A stretch of DNA of 64,000 nt from Caviibacter sp963550915 (GCA_963550915.1 CAUVEB010000002.1:62001-126000), one strand, 5' to 3'; shown: positions 26,104 through 35,951, counted from the stretch's first letter. A program made the numbers and translations. Notes: generated by a model from the sequence alone, not told the origin.

Positions 26104-27159
26104 TTATATTAACATCATAATAGGATTTTCAAGTAATCCTTTTAAGTCTTGCATAAATTTAGCACCTGCTAAACCGTCAACTATTCTATGGTCTATTGTA
26201 AGACTCATTTGCATTATTGGTCTTACTACTATTTCACCATTTACTACAACAGGTTTATCCACCATTGCACTTATACCTAAAATTGCAACATTAGGTTGAT
26301 TTATAATAGGGTTAAAGCTCTTAACTCCATACATACCTAAGTTACTTATAGTAAATGTACTTCCTGACATTTCACTAGGACTTAATTTCATTTCTAGTGC
26401 TTTTTTAGTTAACTCTTTTAATCCAATAACTATCTCTGTTATAGTCTTTTTGTTTGTATCTTTTAATACAGGTGTTAAAAGATTATCGTCAAATCCTACT
26501 GCTAAAGATAGACTTACATGTTTATGTACTTTAATTCCTTTACCGTCTTCTGTTATTGAAGAATTTAAGAATTTATGTTCTGGTTTTTCTAATGTTTTTG
26601 CAACTGCCATTGCTATTAAATCAGTATATGTGATTTTAAGCCCTGTTTTTTGTAGTATTGTAGCAAGTAATTTTTCTCTTAATTTCTTTATTTCAAGCAT
26701 ATCTATTTCATAATTTAAAGTAAATGTTGGTGCTGTAAAGAAGCTTTCTGACATTCTCTTTGAAATAACTTTTCTCATAGCATTCATTGGTATTATTTCA
26801 AAATCTTCTTGTGTATCTACTGCTTTTTCAGTCTTAACTACATTTTCTTTTACTTCTTCTTTTTTAGCTTCTTTTTTCTCTTCTCTTACAACACTTCCTA
26901 AAAGTGCAAGTATGTCTTCTTTTTGTATTTTACCTTTAAATCCTGAACCTTTTACGTTTTCAATATCAATATTATTTAAAATTGCCATTTTCTTAGCTAA
27001 TGGAGTTATTTTTGGTTTTTTATTCTCATTATATGATATTACATCATCTTTATGTATTCTACCGTTTTCTCCACTTCCTAATATATTAATAAGGTCTAAT
27101 TCCAGTATTCTTGCCATTTGTCTTGCTGCCGGAGTAGCTCTTAATTTTTCTTTTTCCAT
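26104..27159 (-). CDS. pdhC: PDH E2 (dihydrolipoamide acetyltransferase) lacking a lipoyl domain
   Basis: This protein has 351 residues. Two peripheral-subunit-binding domains stand in tandem: residues about 7-43 (ATPAARQMARILELDL...GENGRIHKDDV) and 51-87 (ITPLAKKMAILNNIDI...GFKGKIQKEDI). A Lys/Glu/Val linker (91-118) and the catalytic acyltransferase core follow, with the active-site DHRIVDG at 323-329. The usual N-terminal lipoyl domain is missing and cannot be hidden upstream, because pdhB ends 9 bases before the start. The core must therefore accept acetyl groups from the lipoyl domain on LpdA. AGGAG lies before the ATG. Confidence 0.95.
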   Translation of the reverse strand: MEKEKLRATPAARQMARILELDLINILGSGENGRIHKDDVISYNENKKPKITPLAKKMAILNNIDIENVKGSGFKGKIQKEDILALLGSVVREEKKEAKKEEVKENVVKTEKAVDTQEDFEIIPMNAMRKVISKRMSESFFTAPTFTLNYEIDMLEIKKLREKLLATILQKTGLKITYTDLIAMAVAKTLEKPEHKFLNSSITEDGKGIKVHKHVSLSLAVGFDDNLLTPVLKDTNKKTITEIVIGLKELTKKALEMKLSPSEMSGSTFTISNLGMYGVKSFNPIINQPNVAILGISAMVDKPVVVNGEIVVRPIMQMSLTIDHRIVDGLAGAKFMQDLKGLLENPIMMLI

Positions 27160-27167
27160 AACTTCTC

Positions 27168-28163
27168 CTATTTTTTATTCATTGTCTTATAAATTGCTTC
27201 TTTTATTTTTTCTACGCTTGGTATCATTGCATCTTCTAAATTCTTAGCATATGGTATAGGTACATCTTCTCCAGAAAGTCTTATTATTGGAGAGTCAAGA
27301 TAATCAAATGCTTCACTTTCACTAATTACTGATGAGATTTCAGCAATAAATCCATTTGTTCTATATGCATCATTTACAAGTATTACTCTACCTGTCTTTT
27401 TAACAGATTTTATTATAGCTTCTTTATCAAGAGGTACTAGAGTTCTAAGGTCTACTACTTCTACTTTAATGTTATCTGCTTCAACTTCTTTTGCAGCTTG
27501 CATTACTCTATCTAACATTCTTCCATAAGTTACTATTGTTAAGTCGCTACCTTCTTTTTTGATATCTGCAACACCAATAGGAACTACATATTCATCATCT
27601 AAAGGAACTTCTCCCTTAACATTAAAGTTTGCTTTGTATTCTAAATACACAACAATATTATTTTCTCTTATAGCACTTTTTAAAAGTCCTTTAGCTTCTG
27701 CAACTGTACCAGGAGCTACAACCTTTATACCTGGTATATGACATAACCAAGATTCAAGTGATTGTGAGTGTTGTGATGCAGAACCTATTCCTGAACCAGT
27801 AGCACATCTAAATACAACTGGTACTTGTATATTTTGTCCACCAAACATGTATCTTAATTTTGCTCCTTGGTTTACTATTGAATCAAGAGCTATAGTTATG
27901 AAATCCATAAATGTTAAGTCAACTATTGGACGCATACCTGTTATAGCACTTCCAATTGCAGCCCCTGAAATTGCAGCTTCTGAAATTGGAGTATCTATTA
28001 CTCTTTTTTCTGTAAATTCTTTTATCATTCCAACTGATGTTCCGAAGTCTCCACCGTACACTCCAACATCTTCACCCATTAAATATATATTTTCGTCTTT
28101 TCTCATTTCTTCAGACATTGCAAGATTTATAGCATCTCTATATGACATTATCTTTGTTTCCAT
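27168..28163 (-). CDS. pdhB: Pyruvate dehydrogenase E1 beta subunit
   Basis: This protein has 331 residues. With PdhA it forms the thiamine-diphosphate enzyme that decarboxylates pyruvate and reductively acetylates lipoate. Visible: YRDAINLAMSEEMRKDEN, LMGEDVGVYGGDFG, the conserved glutamate region and C-terminal transketolase domain with RLSGEDVPIPYAKNLE. It lies between pdhA (18 bases) and pdhC (8 bases) with AGGAGG before the ATG. A 2-oxoisovalerate or acetoin substrate cannot be excluded by sequence alone, but the operon with lplA and pta-ackA nearby fits pyruvate. Confidence 0.94.
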   Translation of the reverse strand: METKIMSYRDAINLAMSEEMRKDENIYLMGEDVGVYGGDFGTSVGMIKEFTEKRVIDTPISEAAISGAAIGSAITGMRPIVDLTFMDFITIALDSIVNQGAKLRYMFGGQNIQVPVVFRCATGSGIGSASQHSQSLESWLCHIPGIKVVAPGTVAEAKGLLKSAIRENNIVVYLEYKANFNVKGEVPLDDEYVVPIGVADIKKEGSDLTIVTYGRMLDRVMQAAKEVEADNIKVEVVDLRTLVPLDKEAIIKSVKKTGRVILVNDAYRTNGFIAEISSVISESEAFDYLDSPIIRLSGEDVPIPYAKNLEDAMIPSVEKIKEAIYKTMNKK

Positions 28164-28181
28164 CTTATCCTCCTAATTTTC

Positions 28182-29147
28182 CTACGCAAAAATATCTTCA
28201 AATGCAACATCAAGGCTTGGAGCAGGGCTGTTTTTAGCAAACTCTACTGCATGTTCTATCATTTCTTTTGATTTTTGCTCCATTTCTTTTATTTCTTCTT
28301 CTGTTGCAACCTTGTTTTCTATTAAATAGTTAGCGAATTTTTTCATTGGATCTTTTTTCTTCCATTCGTCTACTTCTTCTTTTGTTCTATAAATTCCAGC
28401 ATCTGCTGTTGAATGTCCGAACCATCTATAAGATGTTACTTCCATAAGGCAAGGCCCTTTACCACTTTTAACGTGTTCAACTGCCTTTGCAAATTCATTG
28501 TATACAGCTATTACATCGTTACCGTCTTCAACATAAAGACCTAAAATATCATAAGCACTTGCTCTTGTATATAGATGTTTTGTATTTGTTGCTCTTGATA
28601 TATCCATACTTATTCCATATTTATTATTAATTATGTAAAAAATTATAGGTAATTTCCAAGTTGCAGCCATATTTACTGATTCATGGAACGATCCTTCATT
28701 TGTTGCACCGTCTCCAGCTATAACAACAACAAAATTGTCTTTTTCTTTCATTTTCATTGTAAGTGCAGCTCCAACACCTAAAGCAAATCCTCCACCTACA
28801 ATACCATTAGTACCATAGTTTCCGTTTTCAATGTCAGCTAAGTGCATTGATCCACCTTTTCCTTTTGAAACTCCAGTAGCTTTTCCTGCAAGTTCTGCCA
28901 TCATTCTATCAATGTCCATACCCTTACCTATACATTGAGCATGTCCTCTATGAGATGTAAACATAATGTCGTCTTTTGTCATATTTGCTGTTACACCTAT
29001 ACCTGCTGCTTCTTCACCTACCGAAAAATGTGTCATACCTTGTACAAAATTTCTTCTTACTAGTTGATTTATCTTAAGGTCAAAATCTCTAGCAATTTGC
29101 ATTTTCAAAAACATGTCCATTAGTTTTTCTTTTGACAATTTTTTCAT
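28182..29147 (-). CDS. pdhA: Pyruvate dehydrogenase E1 alpha subunit
   Basis: This protein has 321 residues. The thiamine-diphosphate motif runs from GDGATNEGSFHE to the NN of IINNKYGIS, and the phosphorylation-loop-like RYRWFGHS region is present as SYRWFGHSTADAG. The short form fits bacterial heterotetrameric E1. I use the ATG at 29147 with TTGGAGGT 5 bases upstream; an in-frame ATG nine codons earlier lacks a site. It opens the pdhA-pdhB-pdhC-lpdA-lplA operon. Confidence 0.94.
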   Translation of the reverse strand: MKKLSKEKLMDMFLKMQIARDFDLKINQLVRRNFVQGMTHFSVGEEAAGIGVTANMTKDDIMFTSHRGHAQCIGKGMDIDRMMAELAGKATGVSKGKGGSMHLADIENGNYGTNGIVGGGFALGVGAALTMKMKEKDNFVVVIAGDGATNEGSFHESVNMAATWKLPIIFYIINNKYGISMDISRATNTKHLYTRASAYDILGLYVEDGNDVIAVYNEFAKAVEHVKSGKGPCLMEVTSYRWFGHSTADAGIYRTKEEVDEWKKKDPMKKFANYLIENKVATEEEIKEMEQKSKEMIEHAVEFAKNSPAPSLDVAFEDIFA

Positions 29148-29424
29148 ATTTACCTCCAAATTTTTTATTTTCATTTATATTTTGATTTTACAACCTTTTT
29201 ATATGATATTAAACAAATATTATTTTGATATTTCTTGAAAATGCCAAAAAACAAACTTTCTTATTTAAAGTTATTTTTTTAACTTGACTACTTACCTAAA
29301 ATGTTCCATATATTGAAACTTTAAAAATTAAAGTTAGTTACAAAACATTCCATATATTTTTTAATTTTGATTGAAAAAAAATAAAAATTAATTTAATATA
29401 TAGCTATATAAAGGGAGTGGTAAT
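29148..29424. promoter_or_regulatory. Divergent control region of pdhA and fhs
   Basis: 277 bases without a gene. For fhs there is a clear promoter on the plus strand: -35 TTGAAA (29371-29376), 17-bp spacer, -10 TAATAT (29394-29399). Upstream are two direct copies of TTCCATATATT (29304-29314 and 29348-29358, 44 bp apart) and between them an inverted repeat AACTTTA-N5-TAAAGTT (29317-29335). A pdh promoter on the minus strand is not clear; TTGTAAAAT near 29190 is a candidate -10. Confidence 0.5.
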
Positions 29425-31059
29425 ATGAACGACATTGAAATAGCTCGTAGCACAAAACTTAAAAACATTGCTAATATATGTCAAAATATAGGGATACTTG
29501 AAGATGAAATTGAGTTTTATGGGAAGTATAAGGCGAAAATAAGCTTAGATATATTTAAAAGATTACAAACAAAATCAAATGGTAAATTAGTACTTGTAAG
29601 TGCAATGACTCCCACTAAAAAAGGAGAAGGGAAGTCTACTATAACTATAGGGCTTACACAAGCGATAAATAAGCTGGGATTTAGTTCTATAGCTGCGATA
29701 AGAGAGCCTTCAATGGGTCCTGTATTCGGTCTTAAAGGTGGGGCTACTGGTGGTGGATATTCACAAGTACTACCTATGGAAGATATAAACCTACATTTTA
29801 CTGGGGATTTTCATGCTATTACAGCAACACATAATTTAATTGCTGCAAGTATAGATAATCATATTTATTGGGGCAATGAGCTTAATATTGATATTAATAA
29901 TATTTATTTTAAAAGAGTTACAGATACTAATGATAGAGCTCTTAGAAATATATCAATAAATGATAAAAAATATACTAGAGATTCATCATTTCAAATAACT
30001 GTAGCATCTGAAATTATGGCTATACTATGTCTTTGCGATACACTTTCAGAGCTTAAAGAAAAAATATCAAATATAGTAGTAGCAAAAAGTACAGACGGTA
30101 AACTAATTACAGTAAAAGATCTTAATATTGCTGGTTCTTGTGCCGTTTTACTAAAAGATGCTATAAAGCCTAATATAGTACAAACAACTGAAAATACACC
30201 AGTTTTAATACATGGTGGTCCTTTTGCTAATATAGCACATGGTTCTAACTCTATTATATCTACTAAGCTTGCACTAAAGTTATCTGAATATACAATAACA
30301 GAAGCTGGTTTTGCAGCAGATTTAGGAGCTGAGAAGTTTTTTGATATCACATGTAGAAAAGCTCATATAACTCCTGATGCAGTAGTACTTGTTGTAACTT
30401 GTCGTGCAGTAAAAGAACATGGTTTAGAAAATATAAAGGCACATATAGAAAATATAGAAAATTTCAATGTTCCTATTGTTGTTTCGCTAAACTTATTTAA
30501 CGATGACGAAAAAGATGAAGTTAATGAAATAGTAGACTATGTTGAAAATCTTGGATATCAATGTGTAGTTACAAACTCTCATAAATATGGTGGAGACGGA
30601 GCAATAACTCTTGCTAATGCCGTAATTGATATTATAAATCAAAAAGATGAAGTTACAAGAGAAGATGTAGAAAAAAAATGTATAAATAATTTTGAGTATT
30701 TATATGGTTTAGATATTGATATAAAGGATAAAATTAATACTCTAGCAACAAAGATATATAGGGCAAGTAATGTTGAATATTCAGAGCTTGCACTTGAAAA
30801 ATTAGAATACTTTAAAGATAAGATAAATAATCTACCTATATGTATTTCAAAAACTCCTGTTTCTATATCAGATAAAGCTAATATAAAGGGAGTGCCAAAA
30901 GATTATACCTTTAATGTAAGTGATATTAGACCTGCATTTGGAGCTGGATTTGTGGTTGTTATGTGTGGGGATATAATAGATATGCCAGGACTTCCAAAAG
31001 TTCCTGCTGCAAACTTTATAGATATTGATGAAAATGAAGAAATTATTGGATTATTTTAA
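29425..31059 (+). CDS. fhs: Formate-tetrahydrofolate ligase
   Basis: Fhs makes 10-formyl-THF from formate, THF and ATP in the cytosol. The 544 residues are near the family length of about 555. Visible are TPTKKGEGKSTITIGL (ATP-binding loop, about residues 62-77), PSMGPVFGLKGGATGGGYSQ and the HLTGDFHAI-like HFTGDFHAITATHNLI. AAAGGGAGTGG lies before the ATG. It feeds the folate pool used by FolD and Fmt, both encoded in this window. Confidence 0.97.
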   Translation: MNDIEIARSTKLKNIANICQNIGILEDEIEFYGKYKAKISLDIFKRLQTKSNGKLVLVSAMTPTKKGEGKSTITIGLTQAINKLGFSSIAAIREPSMGPVFGLKGGATGGGYSQVLPMEDINLHFTGDFHAITATHNLIAASIDNHIYWGNELNIDINNIYFKRVTDTNDRALRNISINDKKYTRDSSFQITVASEIMAILCLCDTLSELKEKISNIVVAKSTDGKLITVKDLNIAGSCAVLLKDAIKPNIVQTTENTPVLIHGGPFANIAHGSNSIISTKLALKLSEYTITEAGFAADLGAEKFFDITCRKAHITPDAVVLVVTCRAVKEHGLENIKAHIENIENFNVPIVVSLNLFNDDEKDEVNEIVDYVENLGYQCVVTNSHKYGGDGAITLANAVIDIINQKDEVTREDVEKKCINNFEYLYGLDIDIKDKINTLATKIYRASNVEYSELALEKLEYFKDKINNLPICISKTPVSISDKANIKGVPKDYTFNVSDIRPAFGAGFVVVMCGDIIDMPGLPKVPAANFIDIDENEEIIGLF

Positions 31060-31062
31060 TAA

Positions 31063-31096
31063 AAAAGATGTTAGTGCTAATCTAACATCTTTTCTT
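31063..31096. terminator. Bidirectional terminator behind fhs
   Basis: Stem AAGATGTTAG/CTAACATCTT (31065-31074 and 31082-31091), A-run before and T-run after, between converging fhs and the 31098 gene. Confidence 0.8.
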
Positions 31097-31097
31097 A

Positions 31098-31304
31098 TTA
31101 TCTTGTAAAAATATATTTTTTATCTTCAGAAAAAGAAATTTCAATTTGTTTTTTACTAAAGAATTCTTTTATCTTGCTTATAGTTTTCTCATCTTGGCTT
31201 TCAAGTTCAATTACTCCACCACCACAAGCATCTCTATAGTGTAATTTTGTATCAACTTCCTTTTCTAGTTCTAAAAAGTCATTAATAGTAAATCTACTTC
31301 TCAT
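31098..31304 (-). CDS. Small RDAC-type protein
   Basis: This protein has 68 residues, translated from the ATG at 31304, which has GAGGTG upstream inside the end of the preceding peptidase gene (overlap 11 bases). The centre reads HYRDACGGGVIELE, and the C-terminal half looks like a helix-strand-strand unit ending FSEDKKYIFT. I recall small fusobacterial proteins named after an RDAC motif; no function is known. It is probably co-translated with the M24 peptidase. Confidence 0.65.
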   Translation of the reverse strand: MRSRFTINDFLELEKEVDTKLHYRDACGGGVIELESQDEKTISKIKEFFSKKQIEISFSEDKKYIFTR

Positions 31305-32358
31305 ATTTTGTAAGCACCTCACATCCATTTTTTGTTACTAATATATCATCTTCTATTCTAACCCCTGCAACCCCTGGTTTATATATCCCCGGTTCTATTG
31401 TAAATACCATACCTTCTTCTAGTACATCATCAGTTTTTGAACTTACATCAGGAAATTCATGTACATCTATTCCTAAACCGTGTCCTAATCTATGAGTAAA
31501 ATACTGTCCATATCCTGCATCACTTATTATATCTCTTGCTATCTTATCAAGCTCACTAAATTTAACACCAGGTTTACAAGCTTTTATTGCACTTGTATTT
31601 GCTTTTAATACTATATCATATATCTTACTTGCTTCTTCACTAACATCGCCAAACTTAAATGTTCTTGTTTCATCTGAAGCATATCCGTTATAATACACAC
31701 CTAAATCAAAAAGAGCTAAATCTCCTTTTCTAAGTTTAGTTGTTCCACTTTCACCATGAGGATTTGCAGCATTTTTACCAAACAATACTATTGTGTCAAA
31801 TGACATAGATTTTGCACCTATTTTTTTCATTTCATACTCAATTATTGATTTTAGTTCTAATTCTGTTATGCCTTCTTTCATATTCTTTCTTGCAATATCA
31901 ATTGCAATATCGCTTAGTCTTGTTGCCTCTTTTAGATTTAATACTTCATCTTCTGTCTTATATTTTCTCATATTAATTATTACTTCATCTATTCTAAAGT
32001 AATCTTTAACTTCAAAAGTTTTAATTATTCTTTCTAATCTTTCAACAGTAAGATGTGATTTTTCAATACCTAGATAAGTAAGTGTTCCACTTAATTTTTT
32101 AAGTTTTTCATATCCATCTTCTGTATCTAAATATCCTACTATTTCTATTTCTTTTCTTGCATTTTGCTTTGCAACTTCATATTCAAGTGCAGGCACTAAC
32201 ATACACATTTTATCTTTTTTTACAATAAGTGCTAGCAATCTTTCGTGTGGATCACAAGCAAAACCTGTTAGATAAAAAATATTTGTAGGATTTGTTACAA
32301 GAAAAGCATTTAAATTTTCTTTTTCAAGATATTTTCTTATCTTTTCTATCTTTTCCAT
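31294..32358 (-). CDS. M24B aminopeptidase (Xaa-Pro type)
   Basis: A 354-residue metallopeptidase of the pita-bread fold. Residues 1-125 form the creatinase-like N-domain; the catalytic domain has the dinuclear metal ligands in DLGVYYNGYASDETRTF, HRLGHGLGIDVHE, TIEPGIY and VRIEDDILV. It likely removes N-terminal residues before proline or cleaves Xaa-Pro dipeptides in the cytosol. Its start overlaps the EamA transporter gene by 13 bases. Confidence 0.93.
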   Translation of the reverse strand: MEKIEKIRKYLEKENLNAFLVTNPTNIFYLTGFACDPHERLLALIVKKDKMCMLVPALEYEVAKQNARKEIEIVGYLDTEDGYEKLKKLSGTLTYLGIEKSHLTVERLERIIKTFEVKDYFRIDEVIINMRKYKTEDEVLNLKEATRLSDIAIDIARKNMKEGITELELKSIIEYEMKKIGAKSMSFDTIVLFGKNAANPHGESGTTKLRKGDLALFDLGVYYNGYASDETRTFKFGDVSEEASKIYDIVLKANTSAIKACKPGVKFSELDKIARDIISDAGYGQYFTHRLGHGLGIDVHEFPDVSSKTDDVLEEGMVFTIEPGIYKPGVAGVRIEDDILVTKNGCEVLTKYEK

Positions 32359-33266
32359 GTTACTCCTTTCAGCTTATATATCTTATCAATACCTAATTTT
32401 GTTTCAGATAATATTACAGCTAATATTATTAAAAAGCCACCTATATATATTTTATGTGTTAATTCTTCTTGTAGTATAAGGTGTGCAAATATTGGTGCAA
32501 ATAGTGATTCTGTAGATAAAAATACTGCACTTCTAACAGAGCTTGTATATCTTTGAAATAAGGCTTGTAAATATAGGCAAACTCCTGTAGTTATTGTCCC
32601 AAGATAAAGAATAGCAACTATTTCTTTTCTTGATAATGTTCTAATTACCTCTCCTGTACTTGGTACTTTCATTGTAATTAATAGTAACATAAATGACATA
32701 ATAGCAACATACAAATTTTGTACTAAAAGTAATTTTTCAATTGAATACTTTTTAGAAAAATATCCTGTAAGTGCTATATGAGTTCCAAAAAATACAGATG
32801 AAAGTATAACTAGTGCATCACCTAAATTAAAAACAAATATATTTTCTCCTGGTGTATATGAAATTACACTTACACCTAAAAGACAAAGTAAAGTTGATAC
32901 ATATGTGTATATATCAGGTGCTTTTCTATTTAGCATCCAAGAAATATATGGAACGAATACTACATTTACTCCTGAATAAAAAGCAGTTTTAGATGCTGTT
33001 GTATACTTACTTCCAACAATTTGAAAAATATATGCTAAAAATAGTACTGTTGATATTAGTAACATTTTTTTAATATTTCTTTTTGTGATTTGTTTTAAAT
33101 CTTTAATAAAAATTAGACTTAAAACAATAGATGAAATTAAAAATCTAAGTGTTACCATATATACGGGGCTAAGTCCTGTATTAAGTCCTATTTTAGTTAC
33201 TATAAATCCAAATCCCCATAAAAATCCTACTAATATTAATCCTAAATCTGCTGTTAATTGTTTCAT
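32346..33266 (-). CDS. EamA-family (DMT) membrane transporter
   Basis: This protein has 306 residues with ten predicted membrane helices in two repeated EamA halves, the first beginning LGLILVGFLWGFGFIVTKIG and the second near GDALVILSSVFFGTHIALTG. Members export or import small metabolites; the substrate is not predictable. The ATG shares one base with the recG stop codon (TAATG), so translation is probably coupled. Confidence 0.9.
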   Translation of the reverse strand: MKQLTADLGLILVGFLWGFGFIVTKIGLNTGLSPVYMVTLRFLISSIVLSLIFIKDLKQITKRNIKKMLLISTVLFLAYIFQIVGSKYTTASKTAFYSGVNVVFVPYISWMLNRKAPDIYTYVSTLLCLLGVSVISYTPGENIFVFNLGDALVILSSVFFGTHIALTGYFSKKYSIEKLLLVQNLYVAIMSFMLLLITMKVPSTGEVIRTLSRKEIVAILYLGTITTGVCLYLQALFQRYTSSVRSAVFLSTESLFAPIFAHLILQEELTHKIYIGGFLIILAVILSETKLGIDKIYKLKGVTWKR

Positions 33267-35335
33267 TATTTCTCCTGTTCTGCCTTATTTTTTATATCTG
33301 TTAAAAGATAATTATTTTTTATCTTTCCTTCATTTTTCTTTAAATATATACTTGTATACTCTTTTACTTCTTCAATTTCCTTTATATTCTTAACTATATC
33401 AAGTAATTTAAAATCTGAAAGTCCACTTTGTCTTGTACCAAAAATCTCTCCTGTATTTCTTAATTTTAAATCTTCCTGTGCTATCTTAAATCCGTCATTT
33501 TCTTTTTCCATTATCTCAAGTCTTCTTGATGATAATTCATTTTCTGTATTAGATTCTAAAAAACAGTAACTTTGTATATCTCCTCTACCTACTCTTCCTC
33601 TTAATTGATGAAGCGAAGATAGTCCAAACCTTTCTGCATTTTTAATTATCATAATACTAGCATTAGGAACATTAACACCTACTTCTACAACTGTTGTAGA
33701 TACTAATATTTGGCTTTTTTTATTAGCAAAGTCTTGCATTTCTTTCTCTTTTTCTTTGTAGTTTTGCTTACCATGTAAAATTCCTACATTATATTGTGGG
33801 AACCTATCTTTTATTTCTTCATATACTTTTAATGCTGATGATAATTTTATTTTACTACTTTCATCAATTAAAGGAGCTACAATATATATTTGTACACCTT
33901 CTTTTAATTTTTTCTCTATAAACTTATACATAGCATCTTCTTGCTCTTTATTATATATCCATTTAGTTTTAATCTTTTTTCTACCCATAGGAAGTTCATC
34001 AATTACACTAACATCTACATCACCGTAAACAGTTAGTGCTAAAGATCTAGGTATAGGTGTTGCACTCATTACTATAATATTGGTTAAACTTCCTTTTTCA
34101 CGTAGCTTATTTCTTTGTTCTACACCAAACTTATGTTGTTCATCAATTATTGTTAAACCTAAGTTTTTAAATCTTATATCATCTTCTATTAATGCATGTG
34201 TCCCTATTACTATATCAACATCTCCATTTGAAATATCATTTAGAAGTTGTTCTCTTTTTTTACCCTTAACTGAGCTTGTTAAAAGTTCAACTCTAACATC
34301 TAAATTTTCAAAACTCTTTACTACACTTAAATAGTGTTGTTTTGCTAAAATTTCAGTTGGTGCCATTATAGTGCCTTGATATTTATTTTCTGCCATGTAT
34401 AAAAGCATGATAAGTGATACTATAGTCTTACCTGAACCTACATCTCCTTGTATAAGTCTATTTATTATCTTACCACTTGTAATTTCTTTATATATTGTTG
34501 TAATAACTTTTTTTTGTGCATTAGTTAATTCATATGGTAAAATTTTTACAAACTTTTTAACTAGATTCTTATTATCTTTTAAAGTATATATATTATTATT
34601 TAACTTATCAAGTTCATACCTATTTTTTAATATACTCATCTCAAGTATCATTATCTCTTCATAGATAAATCTTTTTATTGCCATATCAAGTGCTACCCTA
34701 TTTTTAGGAAAATGTATATTGTATATGGCACTTACTCTATCAAGTATATTTTTTGAATTTAAAAAATCACTAGGTATATTCTCATAAAAAAGATATCCAT
34801 ATTTATTAATCGCATTTTTTATAATATTGGTAATCGATTTTTGGCTAAGCCCACTTGTTAGTGCATATACTGGTGTAAGTTCTCCGCTTTTTTCACTTTC
34901 ATTTAATACAGAACTTATTTTCGTTTTTCTATAACTTGGATTTATTATCTGTATCTTTGCCTTTTTATTGACCTTACCAGTTACAACTACATCATCATTT
35001 GCTTTTAATGAGTTGAAGATATAGTTATTATTAAACCAAATAAGCTCCATTATACCACTATCATCTTGAAGATAAGCTGTAACCATTACTTTTCTAGCAC
35101 CTAAATATCTTCTCGTTATATTCACTATACGGCCAGATACAACTACATTTTCTTCGTGCTTTAATTCTAGTATCTTCTTTATTTTTGCACTTGCTTCATA
35201 TGTTCTTGGAAAGTAGTAAATAAGGGAGTATAGATTATTTATACCAATTTTTTTTAATTTTTTTCTTAAATTTATTGTAAGACCTGTTAATTTTATATTC
35301 TCTAAATCTTCATAAATTAAATCATAATTTATCAT
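33266..35335 (-). CDS. recG: ATP-dependent DNA helicase RecG
   Basis: This protein has 689 residues and remodels stalled replication forks and Holliday junctions. It has an N-terminal wedge/OB domain (about 1-235), Walker A in QGDVGSGKT, DEQH, the SATPIPRSLALT motif and the C-terminal RGRVGRG motif VI. I use the ATG at 35335, preceded by GAGGA; a longer frame would need a GTG start within rdgB without a site. The start overlaps the rdgB end by 14 bases. Confidence 0.95.
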   Translation of the reverse strand: MINYDLIYEDLENIKLTGLTINLRKKLKKIGINNLYSLIYYFPRTYEASAKIKKILELKHEENVVVSGRIVNITRRYLGARKVMVTAYLQDDSGIMELIWFNNNYIFNSLKANDDVVVTGKVNKKAKIQIINPSYRKTKISSVLNESEKSGELTPVYALTSGLSQKSITNIIKNAINKYGYLFYENIPSDFLNSKNILDRVSAIYNIHFPKNRVALDMAIKRFIYEEIMILEMSILKNRYELDKLNNNIYTLKDNKNLVKKFVKILPYELTNAQKKVITTIYKEITSGKIINRLIQGDVGSGKTIVSLIMLLYMAENKYQGTIMAPTEILAKQHYLSVVKSFENLDVRVELLTSSVKGKKREQLLNDISNGDVDIVIGTHALIEDDIRFKNLGLTIIDEQHKFGVEQRNKLREKGSLTNIIVMSATPIPRSLALTVYGDVDVSVIDELPMGRKKIKTKWIYNKEQEDAMYKFIEKKLKEGVQIYIVAPLIDESSKIKLSSALKVYEEIKDRFPQYNVGILHGKQNYKEKEKEMQDFANKKSQILVSTTVVEVGVNVPNASIMIIKNAERFGLSSLHQLRGRVGRGDIQSYCFLESNTENELSSRRLEIMEKENDGFKIAQEDLKLRNTGEIFGTRQSGLSDFKLLDIVKNIKEIEEVKEYTSIYLKKNEGKIKNNYLLTDIKNKAEQEK

Positions 35336-35897
35336 AAAAAAATTCCTCAAATTTTTTAAATGCTCTTCCACGATGACTTACGCTATCTTTTTCAGTAATA
35401 CTTGCCATACCAAAAGTTTTTTGTATATCGTTACTATAAAAGACCGGATCATATCCATGTCCATTTTCTCCACTATATGTTTTTGAAATACTACCATAAG
35501 TTTCACCTCTAAAATGATAATATTTACCGTCTGGATATATTAAAGTTATTACACAAACAAAATATGCATCTCTTGTTGTATTTTTTTCGTCAACTTTTTT
35601 TATTAATTCTAAACAACGTTCTTTCATAGGTAAATGATTTAAAAATCTAGCTGTATGAAGTCCAAGTTCATCAGGAAGACATTCTATACAAAGTCCAGAA
35701 TCATCTGCAACTACAGGCATATTAGTAATTTTAGATATTGCTTTTGCCTTAATTAATGAATTTTCTTCAAATGTTGTCCCATTTTCTTCAATCTCAGGCA
35801 TGTCTATGGTTGTAAACTTAATGCCTACTTTTTTACCCATTTCATTAAATTCTGCAAGCTTACCCTTATTTGTTGTTGCAAGTACAAATTCTTTCAT
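35322..35897 (-). CDS. rdgB: XTP/dITP diphosphatase (RdgB/HAM1)
   Basis: This protein has 191 residues and hydrolyses non-canonical purine triphosphates to protect DNA. LATTNKGKLAEF, ENGTTFEENSLIKA, ADDSGLCIECL and the C-terminal SHRGRAF are the family landmarks. The ATG at 35897 has AGGAG 5 bases upstream. It leads a tight rdgB-recG-EamA-M24 run on the minus strand. Confidence 0.95.
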   Translation of the reverse strand: MKEFVLATTNKGKLAEFNEMGKKVGIKFTTIDMPEIEENGTTFEENSLIKAKAISKITNMPVVADDSGLCIECLPDELGLHTARFLNHLPMKERCLELIKKVDEKNTTRDAYFVCVITLIYPDGKYYHFRGETYGSISKTYSGENGHGYDPVFYSNDIQKTFGMASITEKDSVSHRGRAFKKFEEFFYDKL

Positions 35898-35924
35898 ATT
35901 CACTCCTATTTTTATTTATATGTT

Positions 35925-35948
35925 TAAAAAACACACCCTTAGGTGTGA
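35925..35948 (-). terminator. Terminator of recA-recX
   Basis: Minus-strand stem CACACC/GGTGTG with loop TAAG and T6. Confidence 0.75.
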
Positions 35949-35951
35949 TTT

